64,000 nt of DNA from Porphyromonadaceae bacterium UBA7332 (GCA_002471225.1 DKPO01000033.1:54158-118157), one strand, 5' to 3'; positions 51,712-61,619 are shown, numbered from the stretch's first letter. Numbers and translations: made by a program. Notes: generated by a model from the sequence alone, not told the origin.

Positions 51712-54084
51712 ATGAGAAAGAAAGTCTTATTATACCTTTTTATTGGGTGTAATATCGTTTTAAATGCCACAAATAATTCAAAAATAAAGGGAACAGTAAA
51801 AGATATTCATGGTAATATCTTACCCGGCGCTACTGTTTGGGTTGATGAGTTAGGAAAAGGAACTGTAGCTGACGAAAACGGACAATTTATTATAGAGTCA
51901 TTAGGTGCAGGAACATACAGTCTTGAATGCGCATTTTTAGGTTACGAGCCTGTTCTGACAGAATTGAAAATTCAATCAGAAGACGTTTTAAGTCCCGAAA
52001 TCATATTACAAGATAGAGAGGTAACTATGAAGGAGGTTGTTGTGAATGCAGGTCGTCGTAATCCGAATAAACGACTTTCATATACATTGAGCAGACTTCC
52101 TGTAGATATAAAAACACAACCACAAACTATTTCTGTAATTGATAGAAAACTTCTGGATGAACAGGGTGTCACTGATATAAAGGATGCTATACTAAATGTA
52201 CCGGGAGCTTACTCATGGGCAACTTATGGAGGAGCAATGAATAGCTTCGGATCTCGGGGATACAGAGGTATTTCATATATGAAAGATGGGGTCCTGATGG
52301 AAACATCTCAGCCTGAGATGGATGGAGTAGAAGATGTTCAGGTTATAAAAGGAGCATCCGCTGTGCTGTTCGGAAATGTAAGTCCCGGGGGAATAATAAA
52401 CCTTAGCTCCAAAAAGCCTAAAAAATCATTTGGAGGAGATATAAAACTAAACTACGGCAGCTTTAATACATTTAGAGTTGGTGCTGATGTATGGACTCCC
52501 CTTGACAGAAATGGGAATATGGCCTTTCGTTTAAATACGGTTTATGAGAAAGGTGATAGTTACAGATCTTTTGTTGAGAAAGAAAAATTCTATATTAATC
52601 CATCCTTCTCATGGAATATATCCAGAAAAACAGACTTGTTACTTCAATATGATTATCTGACCGATAATCGCACCCCCGATAATGGTACTATTTTATATAA
52701 TTGGGAAATTTATGATTTGCCGTTCGATCGTTTCACCGGTTTGAAAAGTGATAATATAGGTATCAATAATCAAAGTTTCTCAGCCACATTAAATCATCGT
52801 TTTACAGATAAATACTCTTTACGTTTTGTATATAACCGTACTATTGAGGGACGTGATGATTATCGAATAGATAAACATTCAAATGTGATCAAAGGTACGT
52901 CTTTATTGAAGAGACTTCTGACGAGTACAGAAAATGAATATAAACATTCATTGTTTCAGGTTGATTTTCTGGGAGCTAATGTAAAGACAGGCTTCATGAC
53001 GCATAATTTTCAGGTAGGAATGGACTATCGGGTTACAGATAAGAATATTCTGAATTATAAAACTGCTGTGATTGATACAATTGATGTTATAAACGGGCCG
53101 ATAAATAATGAAATCGCGACTTTACCTAAATTATCAAAAGATAAAGAAACCACGACAAGAATATCTAAAGTAGGTTTTATGCTTCAGGATATCATTCAAA
53201 TGGGTAAATACTTCCGTACATCATTGGGGTTACGCTACACAGGGGTATTTAGTCAGGAAAATATATTTACTTTTTCTGATTCGAAGACTAAAACTGCACC
53301 AAAGTCCACTCCGTCAGGCTTTTCTCCTTCAATCGGAATATCTTATTTGCCAATCGAAAACATAAATCTCTTTGCTACATATACAAATACATTTGCGCCA
53401 GTAACTCTTAGGGGGATTAATGGTGAGAATTTGGGTAATGAAATCACAAATCAATTTGAAGCAGGCTTCAAATCTGATTTTATTGATGATAAATTAAGCT
53501 TAAATGCAACCTATTTTTATATACATAACGATAATCAGGTTGGTGAAGTCTTAAAGCAAGATGATAACGGTTCCTGGGTTGCACAAGGTTATGGTGAGCG
53601 AAATGGAGAGATAAGAAATCAAGGTGTAGAGCTAGAATTGAATACGACACCTATAGAGGGACTTAATATTCGTGCAGGGTATGCTTATATTGATGCAAAA
53701 TATATTAAAAGTATCCGTTATAAGGATAATACAGTACCTTTTAATACGCCAAAACATACATTTAATCTATGGGCAAGCTATAATTTCTACGAAGGGGCAT
53801 TAAAAGGATTATTCGTAGGAGCAGGCGCATATTATACAGGAGAAAGAAATGCTAACGACCAGGTGAAAATTCCATGGCATGGTATTGATCCAAGTGATCC
53901 GGTTGTAAAATTGAAAGCCTTTATGGAGCTAAATGCTAATATCGGATATAATCTCAAAAAGTGGAGTTTCAGAGTAAGTGCTAAAAATCTTTTAGATGAA
54001 AGAGCTTATCTGGCTTATCGATATAATTTCATTAATCCGATAACTCCACGAAACTTTATGTTGACTGTTAATTATTCACTATAA
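51712..54084 (+). CDS. TonB-dependent siderophore receptor
   Basis: The 790-residue outer-membrane protein has a signal peptide, an N-terminal carboxypeptidase-like regulatory domain (about 25-105, IKGTVKDIHGNILPGATVWV), a plug (about 125-230, with the siderophore-family block QTISVIDRKLLDEQG and VQVIKGASAVLFGNVSPGG) and a 22-strand barrel ending in NFMLTVNYSL. The plug pattern follows the FhuA/FoxA/FpvA type, so ferric siderophore import driven by TonB-ExbBD is the best call; the ligand is unknown. It has its own downstream hairpin and no transport partner adjacent. Confidence 0.9.
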   Translation: MRKKVLLYLFIGCNIVLNATNNSKIKGTVKDIHGNILPGATVWVDELGKGTVADENGQFIIESLGAGTYSLECAFLGYEPVLTELKIQSEDVLSPEIILQDREVTMKEVVVNAGRRNPNKRLSYTLSRLPVDIKTQPQTISVIDRKLLDEQGVTDIKDAILNVPGAYSWATYGGAMNSFGSRGYRGISYMKDGVLMETSQPEMDGVEDVQVIKGASAVLFGNVSPGGIINLSSKKPKKSFGGDIKLNYGSFNTFRVGADVWTPLDRNGNMAFRLNTVYEKGDSYRSFVEKEKFYINPSFSWNISRKTDLLLQYDYLTDNRTPDNGTILYNWEIYDLPFDRFTGLKSDNIGINNQSFSATLNHRFTDKYSLRFVYNRTIEGRDDYRIDKHSNVIKGTSLLKRLLTSTENEYKHSLFQVDFLGANVKTGFMTHNFQVGMDYRVTDKNILNYKTAVIDTIDVINGPINNEIATLPKLSKDKETTTRISKVGFMLQDIIQMGKYFRTSLGLRYTGVFSQENIFTFSDSKTKTAPKSTPSGFSPSIGISYLPIENINLFATYTNTFAPVTLRGINGENLGNEITNQFEAGFKSDFIDDKLSLNATYFYIHNDNQVGEVLKQDDNGSWVAQGYGERNGEIRNQGVELELNTTPIEGLNIRAGYAYIDAKYIKSIRYKDNTVPFNTPKHTFNLWASYNFYEGALKGLFVGAGAYYTGERNANDQVKIPWHGIDPSDPVVKLKAFMELNANIGYNLKKWSFRVSAKNLLDERAYLAYRYNFINPITPRNFMLTVNYSL

Positions 54085-54122
54085 ATCAAAGCAAATCATA
54101 GTTTAAACTTTTTCTCTAACAG

Positions 54123-54160
54123 AAGCGTAGACGTCGTTGAGACGTCTGCGCTTTATTATT
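54123..54160 (+). terminator. Terminator after the siderophore receptor gene
   Basis: AAGCG and AGACGTC pair with GACGTCT and CGCTT (one T-G mismatch between) around GTTGA, then a broken T run. The remaining 200 bases up to the porin gene show no gene. Confidence 0.8.
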
Positions 54161-54356
54161 TTATAGTATTGTTAATCATGAGTAAAGTATTAAAATTAAA
54201 TGAATATCGATTTTTGATTTTTATATACAAAAACTATCTGAAAGGTTTGTTGTTATTATAGTATATTATCTATAGGATTTAATCATAGGATTTGCATTTT
54301 GCACTATTTGAGACGTAATAATATTTTTAAATACTATAAACCTAAACCTATTAAAA

Positions 54357-55535
54357 ATGAAAAAGTTTGGCACTTTATTCTTAGGGGTATTAATGGCTAA
54401 TACTCTTTTTGCTCAACAAGAAAGTCCCAATTATGATGAGAAATCTTTGTTTGAGACATTGACAAAAGTAGAAAAGAAAACAGATAAATTTAATCTTTTC
54501 CTTAATATGCATGCAGGTTTCAACGCAAACTGGCTCGATGGAAATTTTGAAAGAGGTAATTTTAATGTTAAGCAATTAAGGATAGAGGCTAAAGGGAATA
54601 TCAATGATTGGATATTCTATCGTTATCGTCAGCGTTTAAACAGAAGCAATGATGGTTCAGGTTTTCTGGATAATATGCCTAAGTCAATTGATATAGCATC
54701 TGTAGGATTTAAAGTAACGCCTAAATTTTCGATTATCGGAGGTAAGATGTGCACAATGTACGGTGGCTTTGAATTTGATTTGAATCCAATAGATATATAT
54801 GAATACAGTGATATGATCGAATATATGGACAACTTCCTTACCGGGGTTAACTTTATATATGATTTTACACCTGCGCAACAATTGGCATTTCAGGTTGTAG
54901 ATGGGCGTAACGGTAGTTTCGAATCAACGTATGGTAATGTAAGGCCCGGAGTAGAAGACACAAAATTACCATTGCTTTATACATTAAACTGGAATGGCTC
55001 TTTTGCTGATGGTTTAGTTAAAACACGTTGGTCTGCTTCTATTATGGATCAGGCGAAGGAAAAATTTATGTATTACTACGCATTTGGACAAGAGTTAAAT
55101 TTGCATCCGATAAATACATATTTCGATGTTATGTATGCTCGTCAGGGCTTAGATCGTAAAGGTATTATGACAGATATTATAAATCGGGACTTAGATGATA
55201 GGACTGCATATACAGCTATGGGAGCTGAATACCTTTCTTTAGTTTGGCATTTAAACTATCGTGTAGCGCCAAAATGGAACTTGTTCGTAAAAGGTATGTA
55301 CGAAACACAAGGTTTATATGGTTATAATGAATACAGAGAGAAAGGAAAATACAGAACATCTTGGGGATATTCAGGAGGTGTAGAGTTTTATCCGATGACA
55401 CAAAATCTGCATTTCTTCTTAGCTTATGTAGGTAGATCATATAACTTTACCGATAGAGCAAAATCATTAGGTTGGGAGAATTATAATACATCTCAGTTGA
55501 CCACAGGATTTATTTATCAGTTACCTTTGTTTTAA
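54357..55535 (+). CDS. Outer membrane porin, OprO/OprP-like
   Basis: The 392-residue protein has a signal peptide (residues 1-20, ending LFAQQ), a short charged helix (EKSLFETLTKVEKKTDKF) and then a barrel of amphipathic strands with a terminal aromatic residue (YQLPLF). Segments such as FNVKQLRIEAKGNINDWIFYRYRQ, in parts, and SASIMDQAKEKFMYYY follow the phosphate-porin (OprO/OprP) fold. Substrate selectivity cannot be judged. It is a single-gene unit between two terminators, among the TonB receptor genes. Confidence 0.8.
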   Translation: MKKFGTLFLGVLMANTLFAQQESPNYDEKSLFETLTKVEKKTDKFNLFLNMHAGFNANWLDGNFERGNFNVKQLRIEAKGNINDWIFYRYRQRLNRSNDGSGFLDNMPKSIDIASVGFKVTPKFSIIGGKMCTMYGGFEFDLNPIDIYEYSDMIEYMDNFLTGVNFIYDFTPAQQLAFQVVDGRNGSFESTYGNVRPGVEDTKLPLLYTLNWNGSFADGLVKTRWSASIMDQAKEKFMYYYAFGQELNLHPINTYFDVMYARQGLDRKGIMTDIINRDLDDRTAYTAMGAEYLSLVWHLNYRVAPKWNLFVKGMYETQGLYGYNEYREKGKYRTSWGYSGGVEFYPMTQNLHFFLAYVGRSYNFTDRAKSLGWENYNTSQLTTGFIYQLPLF

Positions 55536-55546
55536 ACGAATTACAT

Positions 55547-55593
55547 AATAACAGAAAGAGGAGGTTTATAATGAACTTCCTCTTTTTGTTATT
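55547..55593 (+). terminator. Porin gene terminator
   Basis: AATAACA and AAAGAGGAGGTT pair with AACTTCCTCTTTT and TGTTATT around a 7-base loop with one bulge; T residues lie inside the right arm. Confidence 0.8.
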
Positions 55594-55649
55594 ATTACAA
55601 TGTATACGTAATATTGTATCAAAAAAATATGAAATATAATAAATGTTTA

Positions 55650-55657
55650 TATTTTTG
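55650..55657 (+). promoter_or_regulatory. Candidate -7 box of the uptake operon
   Basis: TATTTTTG matches TAnnTTTG and lies 75 bases upstream of the TonB receptor start. No iron-box or riboswitch pattern was recognised in the 200-base upstream region. Confidence 0.4.
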
Positions 55658-55732
55658 TAAATATTTCTATTCACAAGAAATAATTTGTTTGCATGTAATC
55701 AACACAATTGAATTAATACACTAGTTATTGAA

Positions 55733-57784
55733 ATGAAAAAAAAAGTATTAGTCTATTTAGCTTCTAATTTCTTATTGACCTCATCATTATTTTCTCAAGC
55801 CTTAAAAACGGATTCTATCTTAGATTTGGATGAAGTTGTAGTTACAGGAACACGCTCAGAAAAACTTCTAAGAGAAATACCTGCACGTATTGACGTCGTT
55901 TCTCCCAAAATTCTTAAACAGGCTCCGGCTCAGAGTATAGATGATATTTTGGCTATGTTTTCAGGAGTTAATACCACTCGCTCTTCAGGTGTAAGTACTA
56001 TGCACACTAACGTGAGTATCAGGGGACTTGCCGGAGATGAGCAAGGTCGTACGTTGGTATTATATGATGGAGTGCCTATTAACTCATCTGACGGAGGTAG
56101 CGTTAACTGGAATAGCATTCATATTGATAACGTCGAACGTATTGAGATATTTAAAGGTCCCGGCTCTTCATTATATGGGAATAATGCTATGGGAGGAGTA
56201 ATTAATATTATCAGTAAAAAAGCAACAAAGCCTCTAAATATCAATGCATCATCTTCTTACGGGACTTATAATACCTGGTTGACAAATCTATCAGTGTCAA
56301 GTAGAGTTTCAGACAAAGTCTCTTTATTTGTATCAGGGTATTATAATCAAAGTGATGGATATAATTTAGTACCGGATTCATTGCGTCCCGATCCTGATTA
56401 CACCATACCTAGATTCATGAAAGAAGGAGGAGCAAATCTTTTAACGCAATTCAGTCTTTCACAACAGGCTAATATTGATATTGCATATGAGCTCTTCCTG
56501 GATAAGAGGGGAGAAGGTGAAAAGATTGAAGCACCTGATGGAGAATACAGACATTTCAATCATAATCGTGTGCGCGGGCGCTTCTATGGAGAATACAAAA
56601 AATTACGATATGATTTTTCACTCTATTTTCAACGAGTAAACTATTTTAAATTAGACGAAAGGATAAAGAAAGGTAAATATCAGCGCTTCGACGTAAAATC
56701 CGATAGAGATGATTGGGGAGGAATTCTTAATTTCAATTATAATGTTTCATCGACTAATGATTTAACTTATGGTTTAGAACTTAGAAATGGAGCTGTTGAA
56801 GGTGGTGATTATTATGTTACTTCACCCGATGTTGTGTATAACAGAGGGAAAATGAGGATTTTTTCTATTTATGCACAAGATGAACAGACGATTTTGGATG
56901 ATAAATTGAAACTACAAGTAGCAGTTCGCTATGATAATGCACGTTTTCATGATGGATTCTATGAAGCCAAAGGAGATCTTGTTGCTGATTTTAACTCGCA
57001 TAATGGAGCGTTGAAAAGTAATACATGGAATAATTTCAGTCCGCGTGTAGCACTAAGATACACACCTGAAAAATGGGGCTCTTTTTATGCATCCTTTTCT
57101 AAAGGATTCAGAGCTTCTATTTTAGATGATTTATGCCGTTCAGGATGGATGTGGGTTGGGCCGAAAATTGCTAATCCGGATTTGAAACCGGAGACACTAT
57201 ATAATTACGAAGTAGGAGCCACTTTTACGCCGTTATATAATCTATCAATAGCACCGACTTTTTATTATGCTCAGGGACATGATTTTTTGTATTACGTCGC
57301 TACAGGAGAAAAGTTATGGGGACGCCAGGATATCTATCAGCGTCAGAATGTTTCGAGAGTAAATGTTAAAGGAATAGAGATGGATATTCGTTATACACCG
57401 ATCAGAGGATTGGATGTGGTAGCTAATTATTCGTTTAATGATGCTCAGATAGATAAATTCCCGGATAAACCAGAATTAGATGGCAAAACACTTACGTATG
57501 CTCCAAAGCATCAGGTAAAAGGTAGCTTAAATTGGACAGGTGGTATTGTAGATGCCTATATTCGCGGAGCATATAAAGGAAAACAATTTACTACAGATAA
57601 TAATGCTGAACAAATAGATGCTTATACAGTTTGGGATGCACGAATTTCAAAATGGTTTAATCAACGTTATTATGTAGGTTTTGAAGTGTTGAATATTTTT
57701 GATAACAGACATATGAATACGAAAGATTATATCTCTTCGGGAAGAATATTTCAGGTGAAATTAGCAATATCTTTATCTAAATGA
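55733..57784 (+). CDS. TonB-dependent receptor of the TrmO-FmdE uptake operon
   Basis: The 683-residue receptor has a signal peptide, a plug that begins at once with LDEVVVTGTRSEKLLREIPA (no carboxypeptidase-like domain), VERIEIFKGPGSSLYGNNAMGG (core IEIFKGPGSS), and a barrel ending in FQVKLAISLSK. It is of the BtuB/CirA/FepA size class. Its stop overlaps the ATG of the next gene (ATGA), so it forms one transcription unit with the binding lipoprotein, permease, ATPase and fusion protein. The ligand is probably a metal chelate, corrinoid or similar cofactor. Confidence 0.9.
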   Translation: MKKKVLVYLASNFLLTSSLFSQALKTDSILDLDEVVVTGTRSEKLLREIPARIDVVSPKILKQAPAQSIDDILAMFSGVNTTRSSGVSTMHTNVSIRGLAGDEQGRTLVLYDGVPINSSDGGSVNWNSIHIDNVERIEIFKGPGSSLYGNNAMGGVINIISKKATKPLNINASSSYGTYNTWLTNLSVSSRVSDKVSLFVSGYYNQSDGYNLVPDSLRPDPDYTIPRFMKEGGANLLTQFSLSQQANIDIAYELFLDKRGEGEKIEAPDGEYRHFNHNRVRGRFYGEYKKLRYDFSLYFQRVNYFKLDERIKKGKYQRFDVKSDRDDWGGILNFNYNVSSTNDLTYGLELRNGAVEGGDYYVTSPDVVYNRGKMRIFSIYAQDEQTILDDKLKLQVAVRYDNARFHDGFYEAKGDLVADFNSHNGALKSNTWNNFSPRVALRYTPEKWGSFYASFSKGFRASILDDLCRSGWMWVGPKIANPDLKPETLYNYEVGATFTPLYNLSIAPTFYYAQGHDFLYYVATGEKLWGRQDIYQRQNVSRVNVKGIEMDIRYTPIRGLDVVANYSFNDAQIDKFPDKPELDGKTLTYAPKHQVKGSLNWTGGIVDAYIRGAYKGKQFTTDNNAEQIDAYTVWDARISKWFNQRYYVGFEVLNIFDNRHMNTKDYISSGRIFQVKLAISLSK

Positions 57785-58860
57785 GACATATTATAATTGG
57801 ATTAATTGCATTTGTTTCGTTTTTATCCTGTACAGAGCGTAGCAAAATAAGCGAACGAAGCAGTAATAGAATAGTAGTTGATGCATTAGGACGAGAGGTA
57901 TCAATACCGGATTCGATCAGTAAAATAGTTTGTATAAGGCCGTCAGCGATACGATTAGTAATATATGCAGGTGGATTACCATACATTTGCGGCGTTGAAG
58001 AATCTGAATTGAAAAACAGAGATTACACCCATTTATATGCTTATCCTCAGTTAAATCAACTTCCATCTATCGGGCCCTCTATGGGAGGAGATCCCGAATT
58101 GATCTTAGCCTCCTGCCCGGATGTGATTTTTATGGCTTCTACAACCAAAGCAGATGCCGATGAGTTACAGAATAAACTTCATATTCCCGTTATTACACTT
58201 GAATATGGAGATATAGGAAAGAATCGTGAGGTATTCTTTAATTCATTAAAACTGATTGGTGAGGTATTGGATACACAGTCTCAGACAGATTCATTGACTG
58301 GGTACATTGAAAAACAGATCAATGAATTGTCGCAGAGGGCAGCAGAATCTGCTAAAAATGTAAATGCTTATATCGGAGGTATTTCATATAAGGGTACAAA
58401 AGATATTACATCAACCGATCCCTATTATGCAGGTTTACAAATGGTATTGGCAAATAATGTGGCAAAGTCAATAGATCCGCGCTATATTTCTCCGATAACA
58501 GGTACCTATATAGACATTGAAGCTTTAATAGAATGGAATCCCGAAGTGATCTTTATTGATCAACATGGAGTAGGGTTAGTCAAAGAAAACTTTAAGACTC
58601 AACCTAAACTGTTTGCATTATTGACAGCCGTAAAGGATAAAGCGATTTATAAAGTCTGGCCATATAATAACTATCATTCTAATTTTGAGGTAATGCTTAT
58701 GAATGCATGGTATATGGGGAAAATATTATATCCGGATCAATTTCAGGATATAAAAATTGTAGAGAAAGTTGATGAAATATCTGAGCATTTTCTTGGTGTC
58801 CCTGTAGGCGAACGTTTATCACAAGAGTGGGGTAATTATTCTGAAAATAGTATTCTATGA
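57781..58860 (+). CDS. Periplasmic binding lipoprotein, BtuF/FecB type
   Basis: The 359-residue protein has a lipoprotein signal with lipobox SFLSC (Cys17) and a class III periplasmic-binding fold. Segments include VDALGREVSIPDSISKIVCI, PSAIRLVIYAGG and the family block GDPELILASCPDVIF. This class carries metal chelates, haem or cobalamin from the periplasm to a FecCD/BtuCD permease. Unlike usual FecB, the segment after IVCI reads RPSAIRL. Start and stop overlap the neighbouring genes by 4 bases each (ATGA), giving tight coupling. Confidence 0.9.
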   Translation: MRHIIIGLIAFVSFLSCTERSKISERSSNRIVVDALGREVSIPDSISKIVCIRPSAIRLVIYAGGLPYICGVEESELKNRDYTHLYAYPQLNQLPSIGPSMGGDPELILASCPDVIFMASTTKADADELQNKLHIPVITLEYGDIGKNREVFFNSLKLIGEVLDTQSQTDSLTGYIEKQINELSQRAAESAKNVNAYIGGISYKGTKDITSTDPYYAGLQMVLANNVAKSIDPRYISPITGTYIDIEALIEWNPEVIFIDQHGVGLVKENFKTQPKLFALLTAVKDKAIYKVWPYNNYHSNFEVMLMNAWYMGKILYPDQFQDIKIVEKVDEISEHFLGVPVGERLSQEWGNYSENSIL

Positions 58861-59918
58861 ATGAAGATCAATTAATCATTAAATACAAACAGCATCGTAG
58901 CAGGCATAAAGCCTATATTTCCTTAATGCTTCTACTTTTGGTTGCGGGAGGACTTATAGCATTAGTTTTAGGCGGAGGTGCTGTGGGGTGGGAGCACCTT
59001 GTTGATTTATTACAGGGTAAATCGACTGCAACATCAGAATTAATACTTTTACACGTACGTCTGCCACGTATAGTGGCAGCCATACTCGCCGGAATGGCTC
59101 TGGCCGTTTCAGGTTCTGTTATGCAGATTTTGTTGCGCAATCCTCTTGCTTCGCCTTACACTCTGGGCATTTCTAACGCTTCGGCATTTGGAGCAGCATT
59201 AGCTATTGTTTTCCTTGGAGCAGGCTCTGCGGTACAAAAATCGGGGGATATGTTTATTGTAGATAACCCTTATATAGTTACAATTTGTGCATTTATAGGG
59301 AGTTTAGTAGGACTGACACTCATTTTGCTAATAGCAAAAGTACGTAAATCTACTCCTGAAACCATTATTCTGTCTGGTGTAATAATCAGCTCTTTGTTTG
59401 GTGCAGGTATAGCTGCCATGCAATACATTGCAAATAATGTTCAGTTAGGTTCTATTGTTTTCTGGACATTTGGAGATTTAGGTAAAAGTGATTGGTTTAA
59501 ATTATTATACGTATCCATAATTACTATTCCTGTTCTATTTTACTTTTATGCAAACAGATGGAATTACAAAGTACTCAGGGCAGGAGATGAATATGCCGTT
59601 AGTTTAGGAGTTAATGCTCAAAGATTACGTATTATGGGGATGATTGCAACGTCTTTATGTACCGCGATTGTAGTTTCATTCTTTGGCGTGATTGCATTTG
59701 TGGGGCTTGTTGTTCCTCATATTGTTCGACGCATTATCGGGACCAATGAAGAATTTTTGATACCTGCCTCAGCTATTTTCGGAGCATTGTTTTTGATGAT
59801 TTGTGATTTGACAGCCCGATTACTATTTTCCCCCGTAATTTTACCAGTTGGCATTATAACTTCGTTTCTGGGTGTGCCGGTTTTTCTTTTTTTCTTACTT
59901 AAGCGTGATGAAAGATGA
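58857..59918 (+). CDS. FecCD/BtuC-family permease
   Basis: The 353-residue inner-membrane protein has about ten spans and the FecCD motifs: LHVRLPRIVAAILAGMALAVSG, in two parts, LLRNPLASPYTLGIS, FWTFGDLGKSDW and VGLVVPHIVRRIIGTN (the coupling-helix region). It forms the channel of the ABC importer with the following ATPase. Gene overlaps of 4 bases on both sides mean strict coexpression. Length is normal (about 330-360). Confidence 0.93.
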   Translation: MNEDQLIIKYKQHRSRHKAYISLMLLLLVAGGLIALVLGGGAVGWEHLVDLLQGKSTATSELILLHVRLPRIVAAILAGMALAVSGSVMQILLRNPLASPYTLGISNASAFGAALAIVFLGAGSAVQKSGDMFIVDNPYIVTICAFIGSLVGLTLILLIAKVRKSTPETIILSGVIISSLFGAGIAAMQYIANNVQLGSIVFWTFGDLGKSDWFKLLYVSIITIPVLFYFYANRWNYKVLRAGDEYAVSLGVNAQRLRIMGMIATSLCTAIVVSFFGVIAFVGLVVPHIVRRIIGTNEEFLIPASAIFGALFLMICDLTARLLFSPVILPVGIITSFLGVPVFLFFLLKRDER

Positions 59919-60697
59919 ATATTGATATAAATGACGTATCATTCAAATATGATAGTATAGATGCTCTTAAGAAGGTGAATGTTTCCATCAGTAAAGGAGA
60001 TCTGGCTGTGATACTTGGTCCGAACGGATCGGGTAAAAGCACATTGCTAAAATGTATGGATGGTATTTTAAAGATACACTTCGGATGTATTGAGTTTGAT
60101 GAAAAGAATCTGAACAATTATGATCCTGATCAGTTGTCAAGGGTTATTGCGTATATTCCACAATACAATGAAGGATTATATGGAATGAGTGTTTTTGACG
60201 CTGTCTTGTTAGGACGTAAGCCATATATCAGATGGAAGCCTTCCGATTCGGATTTGAGTAAAGTGGCAAAAATTCTGCGAGCATTTAATTTGGAAGATTT
60301 AGCCATGCGGCATGTTGATGCATTAAGTGGAGGACAGCGGCAAAGAGTAATGATTGCCCGGGCAGTGGCACAGGAGCCTTCAGTTCTTTTACTTGATGAA
60401 CCTACAGCTAATCTGGATCTTTATCATCAGATGATGGTTATGGAATTACTTTATACACTATCCCATAAAGGCATAACGGTTGTAATAACCATGCATGATA
60501 TAAATCTGGCTGCGCGATTCTGCACACAAGCACTTATGCTGAGAGATGGAGTCGTTTTTGCATCAGGAGAACGCTCAAATGTTTTCACACCTAAAAACAT
60601 AGAGGCATTATTTGATGTTAAAGTAACAGTACTGAATGATGCAGATGAGATTTATATCATCCCGCATAGAATGAATAAGGATAATAATATACAATAA
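59915..60697 (+). CDS. ABC ATPase of the FecE/BtuD type
   Basis: The 260-residue ATPase has Walker A GPNGSGKST (about 36-44), Q-loop YIPQYNEG, signature ALSGGQRQRVMIARA, Walker B VLLLDEPTANLD and H-loop TMHDINLAARF. It powers the FecCD-type permease encoded just before it (4-base overlap). The fusion gene starts 11 bases later. The C-terminal extension beyond the H-loop (about 60 residues) is typical of this FepC/BtuD group. Confidence 0.94.
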   Translation: MNIDINDVSFKYDSIDALKKVNVSISKGDLAVILGPNGSGKSTLLKCMDGILKIHFGCIEFDEKNLNNYDPDQLSRVIAYIPQYNEGLYGMSVFDAVLLGRKPYIRWKPSDSDLSKVAKILRAFNLEDLAMRHVDALSGGQRQRVMIARAVAQEPSVLLLDEPTANLDLYHQMMVMELLYTLSHKGITVVITMHDINLAARFCTQALMLRDGVVFASGERSNVFTPKNIEALFDVKVTVLNDADEIYIIPHRMNKDNNIQ

Positions 60698-60708
60698 AAC
60701 AAGGATTT

Positions 60709-61572
60709 ATGATACAGATTGAGCCGATAGGACATGTTGTTAATGATTTTGATTTATCAACTTCTCCTGAATTGATAAAAGAATGCATATCACGTATCTT
60801 TTTAAATGATCAATTTGCAGAAGGATTAGCAGAAATTGAGAAATGTGAGTTTTTAGATGTTTACTATTTCCTGGATAAAACGACAGATATAACTCTGACT
60901 GTTAAATTACGCAATGGCGAAGAGCGGGGAGTATTTGCTACCCGTTCTCCGAATCGCCCCAATCATCTGGCACATACAACTGTGAAATTACTGAGAAGAG
61001 ATAACAACATATTATGGGTCACTGGTCTTGATGCGTTGAATAATTCTCCTGTACTGGATATTAAATGCTGTGATACATCTTTATTCGAAAAAGAACTAAT
61101 TCATAACTCTATTTCTAAACAGGACCCTCGTATTGATATACTTGCAGATATCCGTTCTAATAATTTATCGGATCTGTTAATAAAGGCAGGGCAAATACAT
61201 GGTCATCTTTGTCCGGGACTGGCATTGGGAGTTTATGCTTCAACATTAATCGTCCGCGATCTCTTAAATCAAGGAAAAGATCTTACGAAATATACTCTCA
61301 CGACCTATATGCAAAATTGTCTGGTAGATGGTATTATGTTTATTACCGGAGCTACTCCAGGGAGCAAACGCTTTTTTATGTTACCTGAGAATCAAATGCG
61401 TTTTACTTTACTTGATGAGAAAGGTTCAGGATGGGATATGCGTTTAAGTAACGAATCGAAATCGTACATGGATGAAAGTATTGATCCGGACTTACCTTTG
61501 TTAGATCGAGCATTTATGACACTGGAACTAGATTCAGACAAACTGTTTACAGCAGTTGAAGTGAGTAATTAA
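60709..61572 (+). CDS. TrmO-like / FmdE-like fusion protein
   Basis: The 287-residue protein joins two domains. Residues 1-125 resemble TrmO/TsaA (UPF0066): IEPIGHV, FAEGLAEIEKCEFL, GVFATRSPNRPN (74-85) and TGLDALNNSPVLDIK. The usual PIGLS after RSPxRPN is HLAHT here. Residues 140-287 resemble FmdE: GQIHGHLCPGLALG with His164, His166 and Cys168, then NCLVDGI (Cys204) and TGATPGSKR, where FmdE proteins commonly have TGCT. TrmO methylates tRNA N6-threonylcarbamoyladenosine; FmdE is a metal-binding domain of uncertain role. Its place at the end of a metal/cofactor uptake operon suggests a role in processing the imported compound. Confidence 0.85.
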   Translation: MIQIEPIGHVVNDFDLSTSPELIKECISRIFLNDQFAEGLAEIEKCEFLDVYYFLDKTTDITLTVKLRNGEERGVFATRSPNRPNHLAHTTVKLLRRDNNILWVTGLDALNNSPVLDIKCCDTSLFEKELIHNSISKQDPRIDILADIRSNNLSDLLIKAGQIHGHLCPGLALGVYASTLIVRDLLNQGKDLTKYTLTTYMQNCLVDGIMFITGATPGSKRFFMLPENQMRFTLLDEKGSGWDMRLSNESKSYMDESIDPDLPLLDRAFMTLELDSDKLFTAVEVSN

Positions 61573-61577
61573 TATAA

Positions 61578-61612
61578 AAGCCCATCAGATTGAATATATA
61601 TCTGATGGGCTT
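61578..61612. terminator. Bidirectional terminator, uptake operon / pulA
   Basis: AAGCCCATCAGAT pairs perfectly with ATCTGATGGGCTT around a 9-base loop, followed by an interrupted T run; it lies between convergent genes. Confidence 0.9.
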
Positions 61613-61619
61613 ATTTATT

